Source: Eremothecium cymbalariae DBVPG#7215
Taxonomy: Eukaryota > Ascomycota > Saccharomycetes > Saccharomycetales > Saccharomycetaceae
Assembly (NCBI RefSeq): GCF_000235365.1
Contig: NC_016450.1
Span: forward strand, 1,426,001-1,490,000
Reading direction: 5' to 3'
DNA length: 64,000 bases
Numbering within the stretch: position 1 is the stretch's first letter; every line of letters begins with the position of its first letter. The notes under the pieces were generated by a model, which saw nothing but the letters and a program-made list of their open reading frames with translations, searched no databases and was not told the DNA's origin. The position numbers and the translations under genes are program-made. Below are positions 9,558 to 20,581 of this stretch, piece by piece.

Positions 9558-10027
9558 AGACGGGGCATTCTGGGTCACGTGACATAGTCATGTGACAGAA
9601 TTGTTTCATGTCATCCCGAAATGTGTTTCGTGCAACATGATGCATATGTGGAACACGTCTGTTGAATACCTATATACGGCTCCTCAGTCTCCGAACTATA
9701 TAACCCGCATTTTGTTTTTTTATACAGAAAAATAATAAAATGCCTTTTGAAGTTTTACAAGTATGCAGACAGGCTGAATACAACGACATATATTCAGGTT
9801 CTACTCTATATTTTCAGGATAGATAGGCGGTGCTGTTGAGTGTGTGTATCCTTCTGGAAGACTATAAACTATATTGGGTTTGATCTCTGTTGTTTTTTTC
9901 TAAGAAAAAAAGAGGTTTTTTGTTTTAAACTATTGGGTTCCCCTTTTTTATAAACCATTGGTGTCGCTGGCAATAACAGAAGCTACAGTGGGATAGATAG
10001 CAGTGCAAGGTCAGAAATAAAAACAAG
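9558..10027 (+). promoter_or_regulatory. ADY2-RVS161 intergenic region with E-box palindromes
   Basis: GTCACGTGAC (9574-9583), a CACGTG E-box of the Cbf1/Pho4/Tye7 type, is followed 3 bp later by the variant GTCATGTGAC (9587-9596). TATATAA near 9697 may serve RVS161. A 23-codon open frame begins with ATG near 9739; I see no support for it as a gene. Confidence 0.5.
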
Positions 10028-10825
10028 ATGTCTTGGGAGGGCTTTAAGAAGGCCATTAATAGGGCTGGTAACAGTGTGATTATTAAGAATGTGGACAAGA
10101 CGGTGGATAAAGAGTACGACATAGAGGAGAGGCGGTATAGAGTTCTTGAGAAGGCGGGTAAAGACTTGCAGAAGGAGGCCAAAGGGTATTTGGATTCTTT
10201 GAGGGCGGTTACAGCTTCGCAGGTGACTATTGCGGAGGTTATTTCTAATCTGTACGATGATTCTAAGTCGTCCAGTGGAAGTGGTTACAACGTAGGTAAT
10301 TATTATTTGCAATGTGTTCGTGATTTTGATTCTGAGACGGTGAAGCAGTTGGATGGCCCATTCCGGGAGACTGTTTTGGATCCAATTTCCAAGTTTTCTA
10401 TGTATTTCGATGAGATTGAGGGCGCCATTAAGAAGCGTGATCACAAGAAACAAGATTATGATGCGGCCAAGGCCAAGGTGCGGCGGTTAGTTGACAAGCC
10501 TGCGAAGGATGCTACGAAGCTCCCTCGTGCGGAAAAGGAGTTGGCCTTGGCGAAGGAGGTTTTTGAAAACTTGAATGATCAGCTCAAGACTGAATTGCCA
10601 CAGTTGGTGGCTTTGCGTGTACCCTATTATGACCCTAGTTTTGAAGCTCTGGTGAAAATTCAGTTACGTTTCTGTACCGAAGGCTACACCCGTTTAGCAC
10701 AGATTCAGCAGTATTTGGATCAGCAATCGCGCGATGACTACGCCAATGGTGTGTTAGATGAACGTATTGAACAGTTGCTTCAGCAAATGTCAAACCTAAA
10801 CATCTGCGCTCTTGGTTACAAATAA
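10028..10825 (+). CDS. RVS161: BAR-domain amphiphysin-like protein Rvs161
   Basis: N-BAR protein that forms an obligate heterodimer with Rvs167, binds curved membrane at endocytic sites and promotes vesicle scission; it also acts in cell fusion during mating. The product is 265 aa, the same length as S. cerevisiae Rvs161. It starts MSWEGFKKAINRAGNSVIIK, the amphipathic N-terminal helix of the family. The rest of the protein is the BAR coiled coil (about residues 20-240), including the PYYDPSFEALVKIQLRFC segment. It has no SH3 domain, which separates it from Rvs167. The start is ATG at 10028. Its place next to ADY2 matches S. cerevisiae chromosome III. Confidence 0.97.
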   Translation: MSWEGFKKAINRAGNSVIIKNVDKTVDKEYDIEERRYRVLEKAGKDLQKEAKGYLDSLRAVTASQVTIAEVISNLYDDSKSSSGSGYNVGNYYLQCVRDFDSETVKQLDGPFRETVLDPISKFSMYFDEIEGAIKKRDHKKQDYDAAKAKVRRLVDKPAKDATKLPRAEKELALAKEVFENLNDQLKTELPQLVALRVPYYDPSFEALVKIQLRFCTEGYTRLAQIQQYLDQQSRDDYANGVLDERIEQLLQQMSNLNICALGYK

Positions 10826-12179
10826 TAATAGCCTTCTGCCACAAGGACTCACTTCACAAATGCATAACCCTTTTAATTTTTTTTTTGTAGAGGTTTCATG
10901 GGGGTTTCAGAGAGAGGCCTCTCTCGTGAGGGGTCCTCGGTGGGAACAGCGGCGACACAGGCGTTTCCCTGTTAGAAAGAGCACTATTGCTGTTTTTCCG
11001 TGCAAGAGGTATGTGTGCCGTCCAACATTTGATTATTATGGCTGATGTAGCCGCACAACTGTAGCTCCGCATCTCTCTTAAATGGAAAAGGAACCCCTGC
11101 GCATGAGTAATCTGTATACTACTATTACACAAAAACATGACATATATAGATCGCATGCAACTTTTTTTTAGATAACTTCAAGTGAGCAGTAGTGAATGAA
11201 TGTCTGACTGTCTTTAATGAATCCATTACGTAGTGGTGGGGAGCATATTGGCCCCGAATATTTAGGAGACAAGACCAACGAAAAAAGTCGGGATAAAAGC
11301 GGGAAACTTAAAAATGAAAATAAAAATGGTGATGATCGATTAGACTCAGTATTAATCACCAATAGATCATTGGCAAATGAAAAGTAAATAGGCGATTTTA
11401 AGTTTGGGTGCTATTTAATCAGTTCGCATAGGTTAAAGTTAAAAAGTAGTCAACTGGCATTCATAATTTTCTTTAAAAATTATTTGGTTATAGAAAAAGG
11501 ATAAAATAAAGTTGCGAGTATCAGGTTTTGTTGGTGTACTATAATACTACACATAGATCATACACATATACACTCTCGCCAATACAAGATTAGAGAGGAG
11601 GACTACTAGCAATATACAAAACGGCAAGTCAAATCGAATCACACAAGGCACACCCACAAATATATATATACGAACTCAAAGATATACAGTCACAGAGGTG
11701 CACGCAACAGGCTCCACGAATACGACGAATACGCATACAGCACGGACATAAGTCTTGAGAAGGCATTCCTTTTTTTCGACATAGGGAGAATCACAAGGTA
11801 ACATAAGGATTACAATATAACATATTAGGAACTTAAGGCCCATCCATACTACTTATCTATAGGTTGTATTCATTGTTGCATCCTATTCCATCCTTCCAGG
11901 TCTGTCTTTTTTTGTCATTTGTTAATATATTTTGTTCAGTTATTATTTTCTCGGGAGAAACTAAATTATATTCTGGTGCAGAGATTCGGATATTACTGAA
12001 TTTATAATACTGTCACTTCGTGTGTGTGTGTGTGTTTGACTGTTGTGTGTTTTATGCGTAAGGAATATCTGCTCTTTCCCCTGGTATAATACAGCACTAC
12101 TAGTACTACCCATTATAATATCCGTCTAATTCAACTTCTCCTGCATCTAATTCCGGAACTCTAAGCGCTGCGTATCCTG
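10826..12179 (+). promoter_or_regulatory. Long upstream region of the SCAP-like gene
   Basis: This 1.35-kb non-coding stretch holds no gene I can support. It has a (TG)7 microsatellite at 12021-12034 and a TA-rich run at 11661-11670. TATACGA at 11667-11673 is the reverse complement of TCGTATA, the core bound by the sterol regulator Upc2/Ecm22 in S. cerevisiae. The same 7-mer also occurs near 35684-35690, so it may be chance. Confidence 0.4.
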
Positions 12180-15100
12180 ATGAGCATTTTTAATTGGCAT
12201 CCAAAAGAACGGTTTCTGGGCTTCTTTATACAGGTACTAATAAAACCGAAGCTATATATAGCTTGTCCGTTGGTGTTTTTGTTTATGTTGGCGTACCCAA
12301 TTCTTATGCTAAGTTCATTTAATGGCAGTACTAATCAGTATTACTTTTCGAGAACTGAATTATGCTACGTTGAGGATACGTCTGCTGCCAATGTCTCCTT
12401 CACGCAGATTTTGATCCAGCCTAATGATGGCTCGAACATATTGAACAAAACAATCCTTGTGGAGGCGTTCGCATTTCAACAGCGGTTATTGCAGGACATT
12501 CATCCTTCGAATGTTTTATCAGTGCGTTCAGCTTTTGATATGTGGGATAACTCCTTAGATCTGTTGCGCGCAGATAAACGGCCAATGTACACCGTAAATA
12601 AAAAATTGCGAGATTTGCCCCAAAACCTTTTGTTAGGTGCCACTAGATTGAATGGTTACATCGTGTCTGCTCGGGGTATTGCTACCGTATTGTTAGCGCC
12701 AAATGATCTAGCAGCAAAGCGTAACGATAATTTCAGCCTAAGCAGAAATCTCAAGGCCTTGAAGTCTTTTTCGAACATCACACATTTTTATATTTTTGAC
12801 GAGCTTGATTCTATGAATTATGGCAAACAGCGGGAACTGCTACGCTTCTTGGTGGTGCCTCTGACTGTTATTGACTATTTCTGGATTGTGGCAATATATG
12901 CAGCCCTGATTGGTTATTTCATCTATTCTATGTCCTCATTGCGCCATATTAAGTCCTGCGTGGGAATTTCGATCGCGGTGGTTTGTCAGCTCACCTTAGT
13001 TATAGCAGCATCAAGAACGATTACAGCACTTTTTTACAAGTCAAATGACGATAATGTGTTATGGTTTCTGTTTTATATACCAGTCATTGTGATTTCACTC
13101 ACTAGCATAGTTAATTTGATCAACTCTACCAATGGAACTACGCTATCGTTACTTCCAATGGACGATTGGCATGGGCAAATAAAGTCTCCAGAACTATTAG
13201 AAGATTCCAGTCCACAAAAAAGCTTTATTGAATCTACAATAGCATCTCATATTAAGTCCTTTAACTGCCTCATATTAAGCATATGCGCTGTTGTGTTTCT
13301 GCTTCCATTCAGTAGAAAGACGACTTTTTTCGTGGTCATTGCTTTGTTTTGCAATTTCATTTTGACTACTACTTTTTTCACAGCTATTTTAACTGTTGAT
13401 CATAGGCGTTTTAATTTGAAGGATATTTTATTCCTACAGGATAATTACGAAAACCTTGATGTCTCCCTCGATGATGTTTGTTCCAAGGTATCGCTTGCAA
13501 ATTCAGTTTCGTATTTTGTTCATGCAACACCGATTCTGGGCATCTTGTGGCTCTCTAAGCCTTTGATCATCCTAGGAGGATATATGCTCTTTTTGAACAT
13601 CCGTTTTAGCTTTGTGCGCTCTTCATCCTCTTTACTTTACAAGATGTTCAATGGTCGATTTTCTAACTTCTTGAGTTTTACTATGCCATATCCGAGAATT
13701 ATATTTGACCGGAATTTCGTTGCCCAGCAAGTAATGCAGTTTCTGTTGTCAACCTCAAATGATGACGCTGGTAGCAAAATCAAAAATATTATTTTCACGT
13801 TAGCGGTTGAACATCCTATTTTTGTTGTCAAAGATGTCATCAATTCAACGAACTTGGCTTCCTCCAAACTGCATAATGTTTCACAACTGTTTGAGTCGAC
13901 TATGTTATCGTCCTACAAGTTTGAGGGTCACTACTTTTTTGAGTTCCTGGTGTTTTTAGTATTAGTAGCCTCCTTGACTTTATTAATTCTACAAATGTTA
14001 TCACACCAGTCAGAAAGTGAGCATCCAGTATATTCTATTCCCAAAATGGTCAAAAGTACAGGAAGTTCCTCCTATTCATTATTAGCTTTGAAAAATGCTA
14101 GATCATCTAAAACTGAGACTGACTTGAGTCTTGATTGCAGCTCCGGTGTTAGTGTCTTCCAAATAAAGGAGCTAGCTGAATTCGGGCATGACCTCGATAT
14201 TACTAAAATTATCACTTCTCAATCACCATTCATTGTTTCTATTGGAATGGATCATAAAGTCCTCATTTGGTCACCTTTGGCTGAACCAATGCCCAAACCT
14301 AAACTTATACCGTTAGATCGAAGGTTTTGGCCGATTCTCTCAGTCTTTATTTCTAACAGTGGTAACAACATTGCATTTTTTAGCAATCTCGGTGGCATGA
14401 CTTGCTGGTCACGATCTTTGATGTCTTTTTTATGGTCACATAAGCTAGATAATGGGGTCATACCCTTGGAAGGCTTTTTTAGAACCAGAACTCTTCCTGC
14501 GTTCGTTAAAAGAAGACTGCTGAGAAGCATACCTGATTCTGGAATTTCATCAGGTGCGGTGGCAGGTATCATCTCGAATCGTAATGCATTAAGCAGACGT
14601 AGTAGTGCTAAATCTGTCGCATCTATTGGTACTGGTACTACAAGTGGAGTTGATTCTAGTTATGAAAACCCAAATTATGAGCATTTTGGGGAGGACGAAT
14701 TTGTTTTTGTTACAAATGATGGGAACATAAATATCGTTAACTCTGATGGAAATTTAAGGGTTGAGATATTGGAAGGCGCTATGACGCCTCTAAGATCATG
14801 TACGAAGTTAATTTCACCTAGAGTAAACGATCGACTTATCATATGCGATGCAAATGGCGAGCTATTTGTGTCTACTGTTGTCGACAATATCTGGCGAATA
14901 AAAAAACTAGTAATTCAAAGAAATATGTCTGGAATGATGACTCCTGATTGTCAAACTAAAAATAATCGTCCACATTTCAACATGCCATGTGTTCCGACTC
15001 TTGAAACTGATTATACAATACTCTTGGTTCCATTTGTTGGTATTATTGGGCGTACTCGGGGCAATCGACTTGAATTGATAGACGCCCAGACTGGCACTTT

Positions 15101-15914
15101 TATTCGTGATTTTGAGATTGGAGATTTTAAACCTTCTACTTTGCGAATATTCCATGATCAGCCTACACACTGTAAGTTTTGTGGTAGTGCTTCCGTTGCA
15201 TCATTCTCAATTGCTTATACTGAGCAACATAGTAACTCTTTGGTAATGCATACTTTCCAATTGGAAAGTAAAACCAAAAATAGCATATGTTTGCGTGTTG
15301 AACGTGACCCTAGAGAAATTCGTTGCTTAGGTCTAGAGTCAGTGACAGAAAAGAAACATTTGTTACTAAACATTGAAGATTGGAATGTCACAGACAATAA
15401 TATGGTCATTGGAATTAGACGTAAGCTTGAAGCTATGGAATCTGTTCCCAAAGGGTCTACCTCCATGTCTAGGTCTAGTTCCGTTGCATCTGCAGTAACA
15501 GGTACATTACAAAGGAGACGAACCTCCGGTGCTAATAGACAGAAGGAAATTTTTCACCATATAAACTCATTTAAGATTCATGAACTATGGGAGGGATGGA
15601 CTATGAATATAAATGGAAAGGTTGTTTTCCACGAAATTCCTGCAGGATTAAATGGTCTGTTAGTAAATCATATAGGGCCCATTAGAAAATTTGGTGCTAA
15701 GTCTATCGTTGTTGGTTTTGGCAACATTATGAAAATGTTCTACTTGGGTAAAGAGGAACTGATCTTGTCGACTGATGGTGCAGGCTCCAATGAAGAAAAC
15801 TCCGGCCTAAAATATGTTAATAAGAGAAGAAGAGACAGGCTAAATAATAGAAAAACATATGTTTCAGCTGACTATACAAAATTTGATGTTGTTTTTACAG
15901 GCACTAATAAGTAG
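12180..15914 (+). CDS. SCAP-like sterol-sensing membrane protein with WD-like tail
   Basis: The predicted architecture is that of SREBP cleavage-activating protein (SCAP; Scp1 in fission yeast), which escorts the SREBP transcription factor from ER to Golgi when sterol or oxygen is low. Membrane segments are near residues 27-45, 230-252, 262-283, 293-313, 361-376, 382-403, 448-473 and 586-606. The 46-228 loop carries NXS/T sequons, as expected for a lumenal loop. SLRHIKSCVGISIAVVCQL and FYIPVIVISLTSIVNLINS fall where the sterol-sensing domain lies in fungal SCAPs, but look diverged. The cytosolic tail from about 660 starts with a WD unit containing DLDITKIITSQSPFIVSIGM and DHKVLIW, strongly reminiscent of fungal SCAP. 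The length (1244 aa) fits. I know of no S. cerevisiae counterpart, where RVS161 and SAT4 are direct neighbours. No SREBP gene is in the window. Confidence 0.78.
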   Translation: MSIFNWHPKERFLGFFIQVLIKPKLYIACPLVFLFMLAYPILMLSSFNGSTNQYYFSRTELCYVEDTSAANVSFTQILIQPNDGSNILNKTILVEAFAFQQRLLQDIHPSNVLSVRSAFDMWDNSLDLLRADKRPMYTVNKKLRDLPQNLLLGATRLNGYIVSARGIATVLLAPNDLAAKRNDNFSLSRNLKALKSFSNITHFYIFDELDSMNYGKQRELLRFLVVPLTVIDYFWIVAIYAALIGYFIYSMSSLRHIKSCVGISIAVVCQLTLVIAASRTITALFYKSNDDNVLWFLFYIPVIVISLTSIVNLINSTNGTTLSLLPMDDWHGQIKSPELLEDSSPQKSFIESTIASHIKSFNCLILSICAVVFLLPFSRKTTFFVVIALFCNFILTTTFFTAILTVDHRRFNLKDILFLQDNYENLDVSLDDVCSKVSLANSVSYFVHATPILGILWLSKPLIILGGYMLFLNIRFSFVRSSSSLLYKMFNGRFSNFLSFTMPYPRIIFDRNFVAQQVMQFLLSTSNDDAGSKIKNIIFTLAVEHPIFVVKDVINSTNLASSKLHNVSQLFESTMLSSYKFEGHYFFEFLVFLVLVASLTLLILQMLSHQSESEHPVYSIPKMVKSTGSSSYSLLALKNARSSKTETDLSLDCSSGVSVFQIKELAEFGHDLDITKIITSQSPFIVSIGMDHKVLIWSPLAEPMPKPKLIPLDRRFWPILSVFISNSGNNIAFFSNLGGMTCWSRSLMSFLWSHKLDNGVIPLEGFFRTRTLPAFVKRRLLRSIPDSGISSGAVAGIISNRNALSRRSSAKSVASIGTGTTSGVDSSYENPNYEHFGEDEFVFVTNDGNINIVNSDGNLRVEILEGAMTPLRSCTKLISPRVNDRLIICDANGELFVSTVVDNIWRIKKLVIQRNMSGMMTPDCQTKNNRPHFNMPCVPTLETDYTILLVPFVGIIGRTRGNRLELIDAQTGTFIRDFEIGDFKPSTLRIFHDQPTHCKFCGSASVASFSIAYTEQHSNSLVMHTFQLESKTKNSICLRVERDPREIRCLGLESVTEKKHLLLNIEDWNVTDNNMVIGIRRKLEAMESVPKGSTSMSRSSSVASAVTGTLQRRRTSGANRQKEIFHHINSFKIHELWEGWTMNINGKVVFHEIPAGLNGLLVNHIGPIRKFGAKSIVVGFGNIMKMFYLGKEELILSTDGAGSNEENSGLKYVNKRRRDRLNNRKTYVSADYTKFDVVFTGTNK

Positions 15915-16758
15915 TTGCTTGTGATCATTGAAAACTACAATATTAGTATTAGTGTTTTGAAACAAAGTGAAAACATAACCTTTCTACCATATGCGAATTA
16001 AGGCAAAATATCCCTTACAGAATACCATTTCAATTAGGGCAAAGCATGACGATCCATAAAATTCGCAGTTAATCTTTTTGAAGCTCAAAAAAGCGGTAGA
16101 TTAACTTTTTCCCCTGCCACTGTATATATTACTACTGTAAATATTTATGAATCTGCCCTTATGATGTGACGATTTTTCTTTCTGAGAATCAATTTACCTA
16201 AATTTACTGGATTTCTATATGGGTTGGCATGCAACATTTTCTTTGAGCGTATTAAATAATAAGTTTTCATATAATATTACATTTTCAGAGAATTTAATTA
16301 CTCTGAAGCTTAAGCCAGATCTCTATAAACACATTTCTCATGTATAAGCGGGAAGAGGTATTTCTTATGTTATAATTTTAGTTTACAAATGGAGAAAGAA
16401 CATCCAAAAAAAAATTAAAAATATCGAACAGTATGCCAGTGTTCCCCTTATACCTTAAGACATCTGCAAGCCTTTCTTTTTCACCCATCAAATCGATGGC
16501 TAGCATTAAAGCGATTACTTACATGAACTTCCAAACCCTGGCAAACTTCTGATAACCCTATATGGAATACTGTGGTATAGTTAAAGAATGCGTGTCTGTG
16601 GAGCTTGTGATATGGTATGGATACAAAATCTTTTCTTATGTCTATATGTCTTTTGTTTGATATAACTTTGCATGATAGGCCATATACAGTTATTGATAAT
16701 AAATGGTAGAGGGAACGGGGAGATCCTACGAGGATGACCGTGTAATATATTTAGTAAG
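15915..16758. other. Convergent intergenic region, SCAP-like/SAT4
   Basis: An 844-bp AT-rich stretch between two convergent genes. I see no conserved ORF, RNA gene or long repeat in it. Confidence 0.5.
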
Positions 16759-18465
16759 TCATTTTAAAAGGGCACCATCAGTACAGCATTTGATTTCCCT
16801 ACCCCATTCACTATTCAAGATTTGGCGTCCGTTAATCCTTCTGCTCGGTACAGGATCCAAGATTGAATATATGACATTTCTACATCTTGCTCGTTTCAAC
16901 TGTTCAATTGGTTCATAGCCACCTTCGTCTTTCCTTCCCTTTAAATACCGTGCGTAAAATTCATCCTCCTTTTGAGCAGTTCTCCAGAGCTGCCTGCCAG
17001 TCCGCATAGCCATATAAATAGTACCACATGCCCATATATCCACTGGGCGGGGGTCAAATTCCTCATGGGTATATTCCTCTGGGGCAATATAGGGACTTGA
17101 TCCACAAACACCGCCACTTAGATGTATGTCCTTCTCCCAGGCCATCCGAAAACACTCCCCATTGCCAAAGTCAGTAATTTTAAGCAACCCTTTTGAAGTT
17201 AAAATCAAGTTTTCTGGTTTTAAATCCCTATGGCAAACACCCATGTCATGCATGTACACAACGCCCCGAATCATTTGCTTGAAGAAACAATCCGCCTCCA
17301 TGTATTCCAATTTTCCAGCTGCGATAATTAACGTGAACAAGTCTCCACCGGAACAATATTCCATGACCTCGCAATAATCACCTTTTGCATCTTGGAATAA
17401 ATCAAGTGTTTCAATGATGTTTGGGTGCTTCAAAGAGGAAGAAATACAAAATTCGGATGTTAATCTACGAGAATACTTTTCTGGGTTCTCTGATGGTCTC
17501 TTTTTGAATTCTTTAACTGCATACAAAGTCTCCTCTCCATTGAAACCCTTCTTGTGGCAAATTCTTACAACTCCAAATGCCCCCTTGCCAATTACCTCCT
17601 GGCAACGTCCGTACTTCTCGGCAAACGAGGGAAAATCCTTTGTTGGCGCAACGTCATACTCCTTTCCGTCGTTTTCTCCATTATTTGCTTGCGGATAATG
17701 GCAATTCTTAGGGCCTTGAGTGGCTCCGCTAAACGGATCAGTAGAATCCACAGCGCTAAATTGTTTCATTAATCCCGAGAACAACGTCGGTAGGTCACCA
17801 CTACTCGCAGCATTGCCAGGCTTTTTCGAATTCCCCGTGGTACCCAGGAGGATGTCCGGAACAGCTGATTTTGCCTCTCCTCGTAGTTTTTGAGCCCCCA
17901 ACATGTTCTTAATCATCGAAGATAGCTTTTCTTGCCGTTTTGTGTTCTTCAATATGTGTTCATGATGACCTTCCTCGTGAACCACAAATCGACCCAATGG
18001 GGCAGCAGGGTTTGGCACGGACGCAGAGGGCGTCAACCCCTGAATAGGTGACGACCTATTCGAGTTATTTGGACTCACCACTCGGATGCTGGCAATAGAA
18101 TCAGAATGCGAAGTAGAAGAAGCAACCGAATTGCGATCGTCCATTACTATTCCATTAGTAGCAACCCGCTTCGAACCAACAGCAGTACCGCCACATCCCA
18201 ACGACATCGGAGGCGAAACAGGCCATGCTATCGACTTCGATGAAGAAGAAGAGGAACAGGAGGAGGAGGCGTCTGAATGTGAAGATTGCGATAATGAAAG
18301 TGTAACCGACGAATTCACAGAAGAGGAATTTCGTAGTTCCTTGGGAGTAGGAGACGACTTTGAGGACGAAGAGTGACCACCAAATAGCTTTCCAAATTTT
18401 GAAGGCAGACCATATTTCTTAGGCTTATGTGCCTTGGGAACAGAAACAGTAGAACCAGAACCCAT
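16759..18465 (-). CDS. SAT4: Serine/threonine protein kinase Sat4/Hal4
   Basis: Kinase of the fungal Npr1/Hal5 family. In S. cerevisiae Sat4 (Hal4) with Hal5 stabilises the Trk1 potassium transporter and other permeases and confers salt tolerance. The 568-aa product has a Ser-rich low-complexity N-terminus (about 1-120). A conserved [20 protein letters not shown] block follows, then a kinase domain from about residue 285. The kinase landmarks [25 protein letters not shown] and APEE are all visible. The C-terminal [10 protein letters not shown] motif is typical of Sat4. The start ATG at 18465 gives MGSGSTVS, which fits an N-myristoylation signal (Gly2, Thr6); the S. cerevisiae protein as I recall it does not start this way. 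The gene is convergent with the SCAP-like gene. Confidence 0.95.
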   Translation of the reverse strand: MGSGSTVSVPKAHKPKKYGLPSKFGKLFGGHSSSSKSSPTPKELRNSSSVNSSVTLSLSQSSHSDASSSCSSSSSSKSIAWPVSPPMSLGCGGTAVGSKRVATNGIVMDDRNSVASSTSHSDSIASIRVVSPNNSNRSSPIQGLTPSASVPNPAAPLGRFVVHEEGHHEHILKNTKRQEKLSSMIKNMLGAQKLRGEAKSAVPDILLGTTGNSKKPGNAASSGDLPTLFSGLMKQFSAVDSTDPFSGATQGPKNCHYPQANNGENDGKEYDVAPTKDFPSFAEKYGRCQEVIGKGAFGVVRICHKKGFNGEETLYAVKEFKKRPSENPEKYSRRLTSEFCISSSLKHPNIIETLDLFQDAKGDYCEVMEYCSGGDLFTLIIAAGKLEYMEADCFFKQMIRGVVYMHDMGVCHRDLKPENLILTSKGLLKITDFGNGECFRMAWEKDIHLSGGVCGSSPYIAPEEYTHEEFDPRPVDIWACGTIYMAMRTGRQLWRTAQKEDEFYARYLKGRKDEGGYEPIEQLKRARCRNVIYSILDPVPSRRINGRQILNSEWGREIKCCTDGALLK

Positions 18466-20509
18466 CCAAAATGTCGTCCTATTTTTCTTCTCGGTAATAT
18501 ATGTATATATATTATGAGTATCTTATTATCCTCTCTCTGAGTCTCGTGGTGGTCTATCTGGCCGCGTGTGTCCCTCTTTGCTCACCTAAAACCTCTTTAA
18601 ATTAAAATAACACGCACCCTCTCAAATATTATTAATACCAACTTCTTTTTGATGCCTGCTGTATAAAATGTACAGTAAACAAACAATTAATTTATCCCAC
18701 GAAAATATCAAAAAATGAAAGCAAAGCCTTCCTTCCTCCCTGTCTTCAGAAAGAAACTCCAAACTGTCCCTAACTCTTGCCAGAACCTTGCTGAATCCCA
18801 ATTCCTCGTTATATACCTACTTTTTCGACTTCTTACCTTATGGGGTGATCCACAATCAATAAATTATTCAATTTGATTGGGTTTCTTGGCTAGAATTGTC
18901 CAAAATCGAAATTTTTTTTAGTTTTCGTTTTTTGCGATGATCTGCTAAGTAGGCTTTTAGTACAAATTATATACTAAACTCTTTACAAAAGGACCAAAAT
19001 GAGAAGAAGCAGGGGCAGAAGTAGGCTGGCTGGCTTGTGTTGGGAGGCGTGTGGGTCATTTTTACTTTCTTCTGGATGTGAGAGTGTTTTTAGGTTGGGC
19101 AAGGTACATAACATCACATGACCAAAGGAGTAAAGGAGCAAGTTACGTAGGCATGTAGCGTATATGTCTGTGTGGATGTGTATATAGAGGTGGACATGGA
19201 TGTAGCGATGAGGGAGGAGGCGTGGGATGGGATAAAAGAAAAAAGAGGGTGGTCAGGGAAGCAGGTGAATTTTGCTGGATGGAATTTTTGTGCTGAAATT
19301 TTAATCGGTGCTTGTGAGTGATCGGTAGCATTGGTTTGCATAGTTAAGTTTTTACATCTGGTTCCTTCCGTCATTGTTGCCGTGTTGTGTGAATGACGTA
19401 GATGTGTATGGATTGACCAACCGAGATCGTGTAACTGCCAGGTAGGTGAAGGGCGAATTGGATGCTCGAGTACAAAACACGTATAATGTCCGGTTCGAGG
19501 GCGATTTATAGTGTACACGGATTTCCTATTACAGGTCGAAGGCACAGTAGCAGCGAGATAATGGCGATGTTAGTTGGGAGGGCGGGGGTGTGCGAGGGGC
19601 TCTGTAGGGCTAACCAACTGGGTTGGCTGTGGATTATCGTATGGCTGTGTTCTCTTTTTACTGGCTTGTTGGTGCTAAGCTTTTGGCTCCTGCATCAGAA
19701 TCCAAGTAGCACAATCGGTAGGTTACTGAGAGACTGCTGAAGCCGTTATTATCATGTCTTGCTTGCGTTGATATTCTTTTCATATTGTGTTTCTTGATTA
19801 AGGTTACGAGATTCAGAAGTAATAAAGAAATTTACCAGACCTGATTATTGTTAGCAGGACAATTAAGCGGCAGAATTTCTGTATATTTCTTGTTCCTTCC
19901 TTTTTCACAGGTACTGCAGCATGCAACCTTATTCCTTTGTACTCCTATTTGTGTACTAATATCTGATTAATGTGTGTTTCTAGGACTGCATCCTAGAGTG
20001 GCAACAGTCCATCGCAGCGAGTCCAATTTTTGCAATTGTTCCTTTAGAAAAACAAGAATTGTATGGTTTCATATGGGCCTGCTACGAGCTGGGGAGCTTG
20101 GAACTTACGTAGCACGTAGTGTTGGCTTACCTATTTGTGCACAGGTAGTGTAAGCACCTGTTTATTTGTGTTGAACTATTAGCAGCCCACTTGATATCTT
20201 CATGTTCTATAGCGCTAGATAATATAAAAAGACGTTATTTCCACATACGGCGCTACCTGAGAATTCCAAAGGGCTCGACACAGAAGCTTGTGGTATGCAC
20301 AAGAGTAGACCTGGCTAGCGAAACCAGAATGTTCCCTGTTATTTCAAAGAACCTATATGCAGTCAGTTTGCGCATTCCTCTTAAACTTGGTTAACTAATA
20401 CCTCTCCTCCTGCCATCACATTTACAAGTAGCGTCACGTGTTACACGTAACCCTCCACACCTTCTATATTACCATTAAACCTGGACTCCTGTTGTTGTTT
20501 GCAACGTAT
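18466..20509. other. Two-kilobase stretch without a recognised gene
   Basis: This region lies upstream of SAT4 and of the tRNA. An open frame of 92 codons (19462-19740, plus strand) would encode a peptide with one hydrophobic segment around LGWLWIIVWLCSLFTGLLVL, but I recognise no homologue. A CACGTG E-box lies near 20436, just upstream of the tRNA gene. The size is large for a yeast intergenic region, so an unannotated non-coding RNA is possible. I could not match it to RNase P, SRP, telomerase or spliceosomal RNA landmarks. Confidence 0.45.
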
Positions 20510-20581
20510 GGTCCTATAGTGTAGTGGTTATCACTTTCGGTTCTGATCCGAACAACCCCGGTTCGAATCCGGGTAGGACCT
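20510..20581 (+). tRNA. tRNA-Gln (anticodon CUG)
   Basis: The acceptor arms GGTCCTA and TAGGACC pair over 7 bp, with discriminator T at 20581. The D-arm region TAGTGTAGTGGTTATCAC carries the A box. The anticodon stem TTCGG/CCGAA encloses a 7-nt loop TTCTGAT with anticodon CTG. The T-arm CCCCGGTTCGAATCCGGG carries the B box. There is no intron. It reads CAG glutamine codons and closely resembles the S. cerevisiae tRNA-Gln(CUG). Confidence 0.97.

Noticed and set aside
11640..11720. Possible telomere-like or retrotransposon LTR sequence in CA/TA-rich DNA
   Set aside because: No tandem telomeric unit and no TG...CA ends with target-site duplication could be found.
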